DNA of 40,212 nt, taken from an uncultured Acetobacteraceae bacterium. Its GTDB lineage: Bacteria; Pseudomonadota; Alphaproteobacteria; Acetobacterales; Acetobacteraceae. The notes below the pieces were generated by a model. It was given only the letters and a program-made list of their open reading frames with translations, had not been told where the DNA came from and ran no database searches. Position 1 is the stretch's first letter, and each line of letters starts with the position of its first letter. The position numbers were made by a program, and so were the translations under genes. Shown here piece by piece: positions 29,601 through 36,202 of the stretch. Location: contig CAIXDS010000114.1 of the NCBI GenBank assembly GCA_903918195.1, positions 1 through 40,212 on the forward strand. Reading direction: 5' to 3'.

Positions 29601-30057
29601 GCGGCTGTTCACGGCACCGGCTTTCCGTGCCGCGCTCGGCGCCGAGTTCGGCGCGGTGGAGCGGCTGGAGTTCCATCTGGCGGCGCCGCTGTTCGGCCAC
29701 CGCGATCCGGCGACCGGGCAGGTGGTGAAGCAGTCCTACGGCGGCTGGATGGTGCTGGTGTTCCGTGTGCTTGCCGCCCTGCGGTTCCTGCGCAACACGC
29801 CGCTGGACCCGTTTGCCCGCTCGGCCGAGCGGCAGAGCGAGCAGGCATTGATTGCCGAGTACGAGGCAACCATTGCGGAGGTTCTCGACCGGCTGTCGCC
29901 GGCGACCTTGCCCACCGCGGTGGCGCTGGCGGCGTTGCCGGAGCGGATTCGCGGCTTCGGCCACATCAAGGAACGCAGCATGCGGCTGGCCGAGGCGGAG
30001 CGGGAGCGCTTGCTGGAACGCCTGCGGACACCCGAGCGCGCAATGGCCGCCGAATAG
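26614..30057 (+). CDS. Indolepyruvate ferredoxin oxidoreductase, fused subunits
   Basis: A 1147-residue fused 2-oxoacid:ferredoxin oxidoreductase that decarboxylates aryl- or branched 2-oxo acids to acyl-CoA using thiamine diphosphate. In order: an N-terminal pyrimidine-binding-like domain (GYRGSPLGQVD), a TPP domain with NMGDGTYFHSG near residue 487, iron-sulfur segments with cysteines from residue 627 (CEGCGDC) and 660 (CNRDFSC), and the C-terminal gamma domain beginning GIGGTGIVTIG near 714. GAGGGG-like purines precede the ATG at 26614. It follows the branched-chain acid genes but has a 187-base gap, so it may be separately expressed. The stop abuts an inverted repeat of the adjoining island; the C-terminus looks complete. 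Confidence 0.95.
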   Translation: MKHSAVSLDDKYRTGLDRVYLTGTQALVRLPLLQRQRDLSAGLNTAGYVSGYRGSPLGQVDIQMWAARKHTEAHHIVFRPGVNEELAATAIWGTQQVPLLRGATCDGVFAYWYGKGPGVDRAGDVFKHANYAGSARTGGVLLMAGDDHACKSSTIAHQSELAFVAAGCPVLVPADVRDLLELGLHGWAMSRWSGRYIGFKTVADVMDSSASIAFDLAGFVVRNPEGPHPDGNIRLPDLPLEQEARVFQVGLPAAQAYARANRLDRIVVDAPGAKLGILTVGKSYHDTRQALAELSLGDGARAGIRLLKLALAWPVDPEIVRHFATGLDEIVVVEEKAPLVEQQLRNILYALSIRPRILGKTDEAGAPLLKRHGDLSAAEIALALARRIGRFTRTESLSARVAFLTEQAARLERTQVAAQRKPFFCSGCPHNTSTRVIDGSRALGGIGCHTLAVWMDRSTDTFSQMGGEGMAWLGQAPFTEETHVFANMGDGTYFHSGLMAIRAAVASGENITYKLLFNDAVAMTGGQPLDGGLTVPQITRQLAAEGVEHIVVVTDEPEKHAEETGFAPGVSVHHRREMQAIERELRDTPGCTVLIYDQTCASEKRRRRKRGTYPDPPVRAFINAAVCEGCGDCSRTSNCLSVVPLETEFGTKRRIDQSSCNRDFSCIEGFCPSFVTVHGAAPVPRARVVPEAAGLPAPRLPSLDRPWNILVTGIGGTGIVTIGALLGVAAHSEGLRVTVLDQMGMAQKGGAVTSHIRIAAGTDAAEAALHGLKVGRGAADLLLGCDLVVSAGRDTIAALGSGVTHVVLNTYEAPTADFVLDTDTRLPSAQLRRSIGEAAGEAPVYQVNATALAAALLGDSIATNPFLLGFAWQKGRIPLSLDSLMNAIELNGTAVELNKAAFTWGRCAAVDPARVAAAAGVPLEKPAPKSLDEIIAIRERHLIAYQSRHLAERYRNLVEWVRDAEGQRFSGGTVLTEAVARSYAKLLAVKDEWEVARLFTAPAFRAALGAEFGAVERLEFHLAAPLFGHRDPATGQVVKQSYGGWMVLVFRVLAALRFLRNTPLDPFARSAERQSEQALIAEYEATIAEVLDRLSPATLPTAVALAALPERIRGFGHIKERSMRLAEAERERLLERLRTPERAMAAE

Positions 30058-30152
30058 TACAGGTCGCTGGAAGTGTGGACCCTATTCCGTCCGGGGAGGT
30101 CGCGCCCTTTCGGCGCTCGCTGCCTGGCAGGCTCAATGGGGTCAACACTTCC
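30058..30152 (+). repeat. Left copy of a 95-bp inverted repeat flanking the accessory island
   Basis: This stretch, starting right after the oxidoreductase stop, matches the reverse complement of 32376-32470 at about 83 of 95 positions by hand alignment. Shared blocks include ACAGGTCGCTGGA, GACCCTATTCCGT, GGTCGCGCCCTTTCGGC and GGCAGGCTCAATGGGGTC. It looks like the end of an insertion element, but no transposase remains between the copies and I cannot name the family. Confidence 0.8.
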
Positions 30153-30215
30153 GGCGAGATGTACTGGTGTGCTACAATCGGTCTTTCGTTTGTATGACTT
30201 CTATCGAGAGGCATC

Positions 30216-30764
30216 GTGTCCAAGTTACACCCAACCCACCCGACATTGCGTAGCCCCCAATGGACCAAGGAGGTATTCGATGCTGCTAGCCAGCCGAAGG
30301 CCTGGATGAACGTTGCACGCCGCCTGCGCGCCTCGGCCGACGTTATATTTGAGCGGGAGAATCATGTTGCCGCCCGCTTCTATGATAAATTGTTCCGTAG
30401 CCGTCCAACTAGAACGAACATGCAGTCGGAAGAATTTGACTGGTCGAACTTCCCGCAGCTGAATTTTGACGCGGCGTTCATGCTCATGGCATTCGCAATT
30501 GAGAGCCTGTTGAAGGGGATTGCTGTGGCCAAAGGTCTTGTGCATTTTTCGGCGCAGGAATTGCCAAAGCCCCTTAAGAACCACGATCTTTGCAGGTTGA
30601 ACGAGTTGACTGCCCCACGGGCCGAGATCGCACGGCATATACTCGATACCCTCACCTACATGTCCGAATGGCGAGCACGTTATCCGATCCCAACGTCGGT
30701 AGAGAAATTCTGGCCCATGCACAGCGATGGAACAATGAAGGGCGGTTCCTACAGTTGGCCTTAG
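30216..30764 (+). CDS. HEPN-like domain protein, 3' end disrupted by a small insertion
   Basis: A 182-residue product starting with GTG (GAGAGG upstream). The AFMLMAFAIESLLKGIAV helix, the LKNHDL motif and the WRARYP segment recall HEPN-domain proteins, often toxins or accessory factors in defence and toxin-antitoxin loci; a classic RxxxxH nuclease motif is not evident. The stop TAG lies 3 bases inside an inserted element (30760-30875). If the element and one target copy are omitted, the frame continues to 30952 for 22 codons from the junction, rich in Glu and Leu, giving 203 residues. No partner nucleotidyltransferase or antitoxin gene is adjacent. So the gene is probably truncated; whether it still works is unknown. 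Confidence 0.65.
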   Translation: MSKLHPTHPTLRSPQWTKEVFDAASQPKAWMNVARRLRASADVIFERENHVAARFYDKLFRSRPTRTNMQSEEFDWSNFPQLNFDAAFMLMAFAIESLLKGIAVAKGLVHFSAQELPKPLKNHDLCRLNELTAPRAEIARHILDTLTYMSEWRARYPIPTSVEKFWPMHSDGTMKGGSYSWP

Positions 30765-30875
30765 GTATCCCCTCATTTTGAGAATGGCCAACGATATCAA
30801 GAGCTTGCGCCATCGCCTCCGAACGGCCAACCGATTGATATTGCTGCGGCTTTTCAAAATGAGGGGATACCTGAG
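30760..30875. mobile_element. 116-bp MITE-like element with terminal inverted repeats
   Basis: Perfect 19-bp inverted repeats, AGGTATCCCCTCATTTTGA at 30763-30781 and its complement at 30854-30872, lie near the ends; with flanking bases the termini read CTTAGG and CCTGAG. ACAGTTGGC(C) occurs immediately outside both ends (30751-30760 and 30876-30885), a 9-10 bp target duplication. The interior is non-coding, with GGCCAAC repeats. Size, termini and duplication fit a non-autonomous element; the transposase that moves it is not in the window. Confidence 0.85.
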
Positions 30876-31097
30876 ACAGTTGGCCAGATTTTAACACGGA
30901 AATCGTAGCCTACTGCGATGAACTCGAAGCCGAACTGCGGGAGCTAGCTTAGAAGCCTCGGCGGGCATTTTGACCCTTATTGTCTCCGCAACTTCTCAAA
31001 GAACTCTTGGGTAATGAGTGACGGATACATATCGGAGCCCTCCATCACCATCAAATCAAGGATGGATGTGGCCCCAATGACGTAAGTCTTGTTCGCC

Positions 31098-31143
31098 GTT
31101 ATCTGTAAGCCCGACCTCTGGTTATCTGTAAGCCCGATCTCTG
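31098..31143. repeat. 23-bp tandem duplication that frameshifts the secreted-protein gene
   Basis: GTTATCTGTAAGCCCGACCT plus CTG (31098-31120) is repeated at 31121-31143 with one C/T difference. Because 23 is not a multiple of three, the second copy shifts the minus-strand frame and creates the stop at 31099. With one copy the frame would run on to a TAA at 30977. Confidence 0.85.
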
Positions 31144-31821
31144 GCCTGAAGCCAAGATGGTGATAGATGGCGCGCCGCCAACTAAACCTTCTGTTCGGAG
31201 ATAGGTCGTGAACCCCTGCTGCTTGAAAACTGCATCTCCCTCGTTGCGCAGGGAGGCGATTACGTCGTCAGGCACCCTTCCATGAAAATAATCGCAAGAT
31301 GCGGAGATAGTCGGAGCGCCATTGAAGGGAGGCGTAATGTAGCGAACGCCTTGCTTGCCCCCGGTCGTAAGAATTTGATTTTCTGGAGGCATTGGAAAAA
31401 ACGTGGCGAATTCACAATTTTCAATCTCTCTCCTGTAGCCTATATCGTAACTTAGAACTAAAGAAAACTCAGGACCGTGCATATTTGCGAGATACAAAGC
31501 AGAAATGTTATTTATCGCGTTATCACACCAAACTTTGGCATCGCCGATGGTTGGAAATTCCCTCACCAAATAAGCGCGCGCTTTTTGGGTCGAGATATCT
31601 TCGAAGAGCGATTGCATCTTATTTCTATTTTGGATTCCCTCGACAGCCTCGGTAACGGCCATCGCCTTCAATTGTGCCATAGCGACAATTGACGAATTGG
31701 CGCGCCGCAGGTCGCGTTCTGCCGTCTGATAGGCGTTTCCTCCAACCTTCTGAGCGCAAACGTTCATCAATCCGTCCTGGACGGCAAAAATCCCGGTCAT
31801 GCGACCCGCAGCCTCAACCAA
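31099..31821 (-). CDS. Unknown, probably secreted protein, truncated at both ends
   Basis: A 240-residue product from a TTG start (ATG at 31800 is the alternative). No family recognised. The N-terminal half is helical with cysteines (LMNVCAQKV, KVWCDNAIN); the C-terminal half looks beta-rich. In frame upstream of the TTG lies a signal-peptide-like stretch (PGLILVLTLGWLTSNTSSA) without a start codon; an ATG at 31963 with MKHRQPK is in another frame, so a frameshift may have removed the export signal. The 3' end is altered by the tandem duplication at 31098-31143; without it, about 43 more codons follow to 30977. Likely a decaying gene convergent with the HEPN-like gene. Confidence 0.55.
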   Translation of the reverse strand: MVEAAGRMTGIFAVQDGLMNVCAQKVGGNAYQTAERDLRRANSSIVAMAQLKAMAVTEAVEGIQNRNKMQSLFEDISTQKARAYLVREFPTIGDAKVWCDNAINNISALYLANMHGPEFSLVLSYDIGYRREIENCEFATFFPMPPENQILTTGGKQGVRYITPPFNGAPTISASCDYFHGRVPDDVIASLRNEGDAVFKQQGFTTYLRTEGLVGGAPSITILASGQRSGLQITRGRAYR

Positions 31822-32046
31822 CTTCTCATCCGTCTTCCCGCGTCCAAAGTCCGCTGCTGAGCTCGTATTCGAAGTCAGCCAACCAAGGGTAAGGACGAGG
31901 ATGAGGCCAGGGGTTGTTTGCGTGACAAACTGGCGAGCCGACCTTCGGTTGTCTGTGTTTCATAGCCTGGGCTTCTTGCCTCGCGGTGATGCATGCCAGT
32001 CCGTGGCCGCAACGTACGCCTATGTGGGTGTCGATGCGATACCAAT

Positions 32047-32226
32047 TTACCTTGTCGCCGGATCGAATGCTACCGTCCGCTTGCCGTCATCTCAGGACTT
32101 CTCCATGAAGCCCAGGCCGTACGGCGGGTCTGTCACGACCGCGTGGAAGGTGCCCTCCAAGCCGTCGACGAGCATGATCTGCATCGCCTCAATGCAGTTT
32201 CCCCCCCCGGTAGTAGGCCGCTTTAT
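32047..32226 (-). pseudogene. Remnant of a phage-type DNA methylase
   Basis: In one minus-strand frame the sequence reads GNCIEAMQIMLVDG, then VVTDPPYGLGFMEKS, a stop, then DDGKRTVAFDPAT. DPPY is the catalytic motif IV of N6-adenine/N4-cytosine methyltransferases, and the family normally reads KSWDD, so TGA at 32092-32094 replaces a tryptophan codon. The frame ends at 32047, and neither the earlier nor later methylase motifs are present. An 8-C run on the plus strand (32201-32208) lies at its 5' edge. Too short to be functional. Confidence 0.75.
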
Positions 32227-32375
32227 CACGATGGTACTTTGAACGGATGCAAGAGACCGGGGTTACCTTGTGCCGCCGCGGTCAACTGGCTCCATATCGT
32301 CTTGGATTCCAACGGCAAGGAAGCGGCCATCACCCTCGATCACTTAGCAGATTCCGGTTGGTTGACCAACGGACT
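32227..32375. other. Unassigned relic sequence inside the island
   Basis: A plus-strand frame from about 32260 reads plausibly as protein (HIVLDSNGKEAAITLDHLAD) but has no clear start, and it runs into the right inverted repeat. I do not recognise it; it may be another gene fragment. Confidence 0.3.
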
Positions 32376-32470
32376 GGAGGTGCCGACCCCATTGAGCCTG
32401 CCAAGCAGCTCGGGCCGAAAGGGCGCGACCTCACCGTACGGAATAGGGTCTGCACCTCCAGCGACCTGTA
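32376..32470 (-). repeat. Right copy of the 95-bp inverted repeat flanking the island
   Basis: Reverse-complement partner of 30058-30152, about 12 mismatches in 95 positions. The divergence implies either an old insertion or two independently acquired ends of related elements. It bounds the low-GC gene-fragment region on the DUF4239 side. Confidence 0.8.
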
Positions 32471-32491
32471 ATAGGCTCTTGTGAGGAATAG

Positions 32492-32519
32492 CGACCAGGG
32501 CACCATCGTTCCCTGGTCG
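32492..32519 (-). terminator. Hairpin after the DUF4239 gene
   Basis: CGACCAGGG and CCCTGGTCG form a perfect 9-bp stem with a 10-base loop, about 30 bases beyond the DUF4239 stop on its transcribed side. There is no T-run. Confidence 0.5.
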
Positions 32520-32550
32520 TGCCTCGAGCCTGAATCGACTCGTGCGCGGA

Positions 32551-33309
32551 TCAGTTGTCCGCGAGGGCGTGCAAGGCGTCCATCAAAGGATCGCCCGAAA
32601 CGGTGATGATGCCGGTAAACGGGTTGTCGAACTCGGTAAGCAGGAAAACCGCAAAGGCCAGCGCAACGGCGCAGAGCAGCAGGAAGATCGCCACCAAGAT
32701 ATTGCGCGGCGCGAATAGGCCGAGCCCGGCGAAGATCAGCATCAGCCAGAACACGAGGACGCCGAGTTGCCAGCCCGATACTGTCGGGCCGGTCCGTTCC
32801 TCCATGGTCCAGCGCGTCTGCACGATGGCATGCGATTCGGCCTGGGCCTGGACGACGAGCCTTGAAACCGACAGCCCGCTGCCGAGGCGTTCCAGCGACG
32901 CGTCCAGCTCGTCCTGCAGGTCATCGGCCATGCCGGGATCGCCGCGGAACGGCGCGTCCAGTTCGGGGAAGGTGTCGCGCACGAGCGCGGTGGTGAGGCG
33001 GAACAACAGCTGGCGGGATTCGACCGCGTGCGGGCCGATATGGCGCAGCGTGCGGTCCAGGTCCTCGATCTGCGCGCTGAGCCGGCGCACGTCCCGGTCG
33101 GCGCTGTCGAATGTCGATTTCAGCGAGGCGATGCCCATGCCGAGCATCAGCGCCGCCAGCACGGCAACCAGGCTGATCACCCGGCGGATGACGTCGCCCG
33201 ACTCGCCGGAAACCAGCATGGCCGGCGCCCGGGCGCGCACGGTGGCGACGCCCAGGGCCGATCCGACGAGGGCGACGAACACCAGCACGCTGATGGCGAT
33301 GGCGGTCAA
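32551..33309 (-). CDS. DUF4239 (bestrophin-like) membrane protein
   Basis: A 252-residue protein with an N-terminal span (TAIAISVLVFVALVG), a second span around VISLVAVLAALMLGMG, a long charged helical region (STFDSADRDVRRLSAQ) and two C-terminal spans around LGVLVFWLMLIFAGLGLF and the following hydrophobic stretch. The ending NPFTGIITVSGDPL is typical of DUF4239 proteins, whose role is unproven; a channel-like function is only suggested by remote likeness to bestrophins. I chose the TTG at 33309 because family members begin at this TAIAI segment; a GTG further upstream would add a non-conserved tail. Confidence 0.8.
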   Translation of the reverse strand: MTAIAISVLVFVALVGSALGVATVRARAPAMLVSGESGDVIRRVISLVAVLAALMLGMGIASLKSTFDSADRDVRRLSAQIEDLDRTLRHIGPHAVESRQLLFRLTTALVRDTFPELDAPFRGDPGMADDLQDELDASLERLGSGLSVSRLVVQAQAESHAIVQTRWTMEERTGPTVSGWQLGVLVFWLMLIFAGLGLFAPRNILVAIFLLLCAVALAFAVFLLTEFDNPFTGIITVSGDPLMDALHALADN

Positions 33310-33454
33310 GGAGCCTGGGTCCCAGGCCGCCTTGGCCGCGCCGGCGAGCCGCGCATCGTCATGGGAGGGTCTTTCGTGGTCACGCTGTGAGCCGTAACAC
33401 ACGCGACCGCGCCGGCAAACGACGGCCTCACTTTCATCGCTTACATCATCGGCT

Positions 33455-33471
33455 CCAGGGCGCCGCCCTGG
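33455..33471 (-). terminator. Hairpin after ahpD
   Basis: CCAGGGC and GCCCTGG form a 7-bp stem with a 3-base loop, 14 bases beyond the ahpD stop. No T-run follows. Confidence 0.45.
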
Positions 33472-33484
33472 CCATCCCCCCCCG

Positions 33485-34015
33485 TCACGCCGCCAGGGCG
33501 TTCTCGCCATCAAGCGTGGCCGCGACCGCATGCACCACGGCGGCGATGCGCACCGCGGCCTGCACCTGTTCGCGCCCGAGCCCGGCCTCGATGACCACGC
33601 GCTCATGTGCCTCCAGGCACATGCCGCAGCCGTTGATGGCCGAGACGGCGAGCGACCACAGCTCGAAATCCGCCTTGTCCACCCCGGGCTTGGCCATGAT
33701 GTTCATGCGCAGCCGCGCCGGCAGGCGGGAATATTCGCCGCCGACCAGATGGGTGAAGCGGTAATAGATATTGTTCATGCCCATGATGGCGGAGGCCGCC
33801 TTGGCCGCAATCAGCGCCTCCGGGCTGAGCTGCGGGCCGAACTCGCCGACCAGCGCCCGGGTCGCTTCGGCGTTGCGCGAGGCCAGCGCGCTGGCGACGA
33901 AACTGCCGGCCCGCTGCTGCACGGTCAGCACCGGTTCGGTCGCCAGCGAGCCGAGGTTGAGCTTCAGATCCTTGGCGTACTCCGGCAGCCGGGCACGCAG
34001 CGCTTCGAGCGACAT
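33485..34015 (-). CDS. ahpD: Alkylhydroperoxidase AhpD
   Basis: AhpD reduces oxidised AhpC, linking it to lipoamide-dependent reduction. The 176-residue protein has its active site at Glu118, Cys130, Cys133 and His137 (FELW...GCGMCLEAH), the same numbering as Mycobacterium tuberculosis AhpD as I recall it. The ATG at 34015 has AAAGGA upstream. It follows ahpC by 104 bases with a terminator-like hairpin between, so it is probably made at a lower level than AhpC. Confidence 0.95.
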   Translation of the reverse strand: MSLEALRARLPEYAKDLKLNLGSLATEPVLTVQQRAGSFVASALASRNAEATRALVGEFGPQLSPEALIAAKAASAIMGMNNIYYRFTHLVGGEYSRLPARLRMNIMAKPGVDKADFELWSLAVSAINGCGMCLEAHERVVIEAGLGREQVQAAVRIAAVVHAVAATLDGENALAA

Positions 34016-34036
34016 GGCAAATCCTTTGATGGAAAA

Positions 34037-34058
34037 GGGGAGGGCCGAACCCCTCCCC
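34037..34058 (-). terminator. Intrinsic terminator between ahpC and ahpD
   Basis: On the transcribed strand GGGGAGGG, loop GTTCGG, CCCTCCCC is followed directly by TTTTCC. An 8-bp GC stem with a T-stretch fits an intrinsic terminator, probably allowing partial read-through into ahpD. Confidence 0.6.
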
Positions 34059-34119
34059 ACCCTTGGACCGCTGCGCGGCCCAGGGCCGCGATCCGGGTCG
34101 GCGTTCGGAGCAGCCGGGA

Positions 34120-34695
34120 TCAGGCCGCCTGCTCGAAGATCAGCTGCGGCTTCAGGGTCTGATGGCCCTTTTCCCAGTTGCACGGGCACAGCTCGTCGGT
34201 CTGCAGGGCGTCGAGCACGCGCACTACTTCCTGCGGGTTGCGGCCGACATTCAGCCCGTTGACCGCCACCCACTGGATGGTGTTGTCCGGATCGACGATG
34301 AAGGTCGCCCGCAGTGCCACGCCGGCGTTCTTGTCGAGAATGCCGAGCGCCGCGGACAGCTCGCGCTTGATGTCGGCCAGCAGCGGGATCGGCAGGTCGC
34401 GCAGGTCGTCGTTGTGCACGCGCCAGTTCAGGTGAACGAACTCGCTGTCGGTCGAGACGCCATAGACCACCGCGTCACGGTCGGCGAACTCGCCGGCCAG
34501 CTTGCCGAAGGCGGCGATCTCGGTCGGGCAGATGAAGGTGAAGTCCTTCGGCCAGAAGAACACGATCTTCCACTTGCCGGCGTCGGACTCGCTGGTGATG
34601 TCGGTGAACGACTTGCCGGGACCGCCGAGACCCTCGGCACCGCCCTTGACGGCGGCGAGATTGAAGGCGGGAAACTTATCGCCAACGGTGAGCAT
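34120..34695 (-). CDS. ahpC: Peroxiredoxin AhpC
   Basis: Cysteine peroxidase that reduces H2O2, organic peroxides and peroxynitrite. The 191-residue protein has the peroxidatic Cys56 in [10 protein letters not shown], and two C-terminal cysteines, Cys170 and Cys172 (ELCPCNW), the three-cysteine arrangement of the AhpC that pairs with AhpD. The start is the ATG at 34695; the much longer frame upstream is antisense to oxyR. Divergent oxyR and downstream ahpD form a complete peroxide-response unit. Confidence 0.96.
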   Translation of the reverse strand: MLTVGDKFPAFNLAAVKGGAEGLGGPGKSFTDITSESDAGKWKIVFFWPKDFTFICPTEIAAFGKLAGEFADRDAVVYGVSTDSEFVHLNWRVHNDDLRDLPIPLLADIKRELSAALGILDKNAGVALRATFIVDPDNTIQWVAVNGLNVGRNPQEVVRVLDALQTDELCPCNWEKGHQTLKPQLIFEQAA

Positions 34696-34719
34696 GGGGT
34701 TCGTCCTTCCTGTCGCGAA

Positions 34720-34739
34720 GGCCCCTGGGGGGAGGGGCC
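34720..34739 (-). promoter_or_regulatory. GC hairpin in the ahpC leader
   Basis: GGCCCCT and AGGGGCC form a 7-bp stem around a six-base loop, about 25 bases upstream of the ahpC start. It may act on mRNA stability or attenuation. The oxyR-ahpC interval (34696-34821) should also hold the OxyR site; an AT-rich stretch at 34780-34820 is the best place, but I see no clean ATAG/CTAT array. Confidence 0.35.
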
Positions 34740-34821
34740 GTTTCGGTGTGCGGATGCGGTATGGCGGGAAGTGGTTGAACGTGCCAATGAATTGTTTTGT
34801 TCGGTTTGATCGGTTGTATCG

Positions 34822-35757
34822 ATGACGCCCCTGCCTTCGCCGCAGCAGCTCCGCTATCTGCTGGCGCTCACCGAGCACCAGCATTTCGGCCGTGCCGCCG
34901 AGGCCTGCGCGGTCACCCAGTCCACTCTCTCGGCCGGCATCCTCGCCCTGGAACGCCAACTGGACGCGCGGCTGCTGGAACGCGATGCCGGCAAACGCGT
35001 GGTGTTCACCGCCCTCGGCCGCGAGATCGCCGCCCGTGCGAGGGCGGCGCTGCGCAGCCTGGAAGCGGTCGCCGAGGCGGCGGCCACCGCGCGCGCGCCG
35101 ATGAGCGGGGCGTTGCGGCTGGGCGTGATTCCCACCATCGGCCCGTTCCTGCTGCCGCGCCTGATGCCGGCGCTGCGCCAGTCCTATCCGCGGCTGCGGC
35201 TGTATCTGCGCGAGGACACCACCGACCGGCTGGTGGCGCAGTTGAATGACGGGCGCCTCGACCTGTTGCTGCTGGCGCTGCCTTGCGCCAGCGCCGGGGC
35301 GGACACGGTGAAGCTGGCCCGCGATGCATTCTTCGCCGCCTTGCCGCCCGGCCACGGGCTGGCGGCGCGCGACACCGTGCCGGCAGCGGCGCTGCAGACC
35401 GAGCACCTGCTGCTGCTGGAAGACGGCCATTGTCTGCGCGACCATGCGCTGGAGGTCTGCGGCTTCGCGCGCGGCGAGGGGCCGGCGCGCGACCCGGCCG
35501 AGCCCGACGGGTTCGCTGCCACCAGCCTGCACACGCTGGTGCAGATGGTGGCGGGCGGGCTCGGGGTGACGCTGCTGCCGCGGATTGCCGTGCAGGCCGG
35601 CATCGCCGCCGGGACCGGCCTGGTGCTGCGCCCGCTCGCCGGCGCCGGCGGCTGGCGGACGCTCGGCCTGGCCTGGCGCTCCCAGTCTCCCCGGGAAGGC
35701 GAGTACCGGGCGTTGGTGCCGCTGATGGCGCAGGTGGCCGGGCCGCATGCCGCGTAG
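34822..35757 (+). CDS. oxyR: Peroxide-sensing LysR regulator OxyR
   Basis: LysR-type activator of peroxide defence. The 311-residue protein has an N-terminal helix-turn-helix (HFGRAAEACAVTQSTLSAGI) and a sensor domain with Cys204 and Cys213 in DGHCLRDHALEVCG. The nine-residue spacing and sequence match the disulfide pair Cys199/Cys208 of E. coli OxyR, so it is a true OxyR and not a general LysR regulator. Divergence from ahpC across 126 bases implies direct control. Confidence 0.95.
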   Translation: MTPLPSPQQLRYLLALTEHQHFGRAAEACAVTQSTLSAGILALERQLDARLLERDAGKRVVFTALGREIAARARAALRSLEAVAEAAATARAPMSGALRLGVIPTIGPFLLPRLMPALRQSYPRLRLYLREDTTDRLVAQLNDGRLDLLLLALPCASAGADTVKLARDAFFAALPPGHGLAARDTVPAAALQTEHLLLLEDGHCLRDHALEVCGFARGEGPARDPAEPDGFAATSLHTLVQMVAGGLGVTLLPRIAVQAGIAAGTGLVLRPLAGAGGWRTLGLAWRSQSPREGEYRALVPLMAQVAGPHAA

Positions 35758-35869
35758 GGCGGTTCATGGCTTTGCGTCAGCGCCGCCCCGGCATCGTCCC
35801 CATATAGGTTTTCTTGAAATCGCCCTATTTGCCGCGCTCCATGCTGCCCAGGATCGCAGGAGGATGCTT

Positions 35870-36106
35870 ATGGCTACCCCGCGCATGTCTTTGTCCCCGC
35901 TGGCTCATCGCCTGCTGGCGCCGGTGGCTCTGCTGGCCATGCTGGCGCTCGGCGCTTGCGTGGTCTCCCCGGCCTATGGGCCGGGTCCCTATGGCGGCGG
36001 CTATTACGCGCCCGGCTATGCTTATGCGCCGGCGCCCGTCGTTGTCGGCGGCGGCTGGTACGGCGGCGGTGGCGGCGGATGGTATCGCGGGGGGCGCGGC
36101 TGGTAG
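35870..36106 (+). CDS. Small glycine/tyrosine-rich lipoprotein
   Basis: A 78-residue protein with a signal peptide ending in a lipobox (LALGAC), then a tail of Gly, Tyr and Pro repeats (YGPGPYGGGYYAPGY) and a GGWYGGGGGG run. The ATG at 35870 is preceded by AGGAGG at proper spacing; an ATG at 35864 is too close to it. Such low-complexity lipoproteins are common in alphaproteobacteria and have no assigned role. Confidence 0.75.
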   Translation: MATPRMSLSPLAHRLLAPVALLAMLALGACVVSPAYGPGPYGGGYYAPGYAYAPAPVVVGGGWYGGGGGGWYRGGRGW

Positions 36107-36153
36107 CACGAACGCCGCCCGGCCGGACGGGCGGCGAAGGGCGAATGAAAAAA

Positions 36154-36185
36154 GGCCCAGGGAGGTCCGCTCCCTGGGCCTTTTT
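36154..36185. terminator. Strong bidirectional terminator between lipoprotein and pntB
   Basis: GGCCCAGGGAG and CTCCCTGGGCC form a perfect 11-bp stem with loop GTCCG, with A6 on the left and T5 on the right. It can terminate the plus-strand lipoprotein transcript and the minus-strand pnt operon. Confidence 0.93.
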
Positions 36186-36202
36186 GCCGCTGCCGCTGCC
36201 GC

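Noticed and set aside
31799-32484. Plus-strand open frames across the island
   Set aside because: They lack ribosome sites and similarity and cross the methylase remnant and the terminal repeat; only a short relic at about 32260-32370 looks protein-like.
34696-35748. Long N-terminal extension of ahpC in the open frame
   Set aside because: It is antisense to oxyR and has no similarity; AhpC begins at [11 protein letters not shown].
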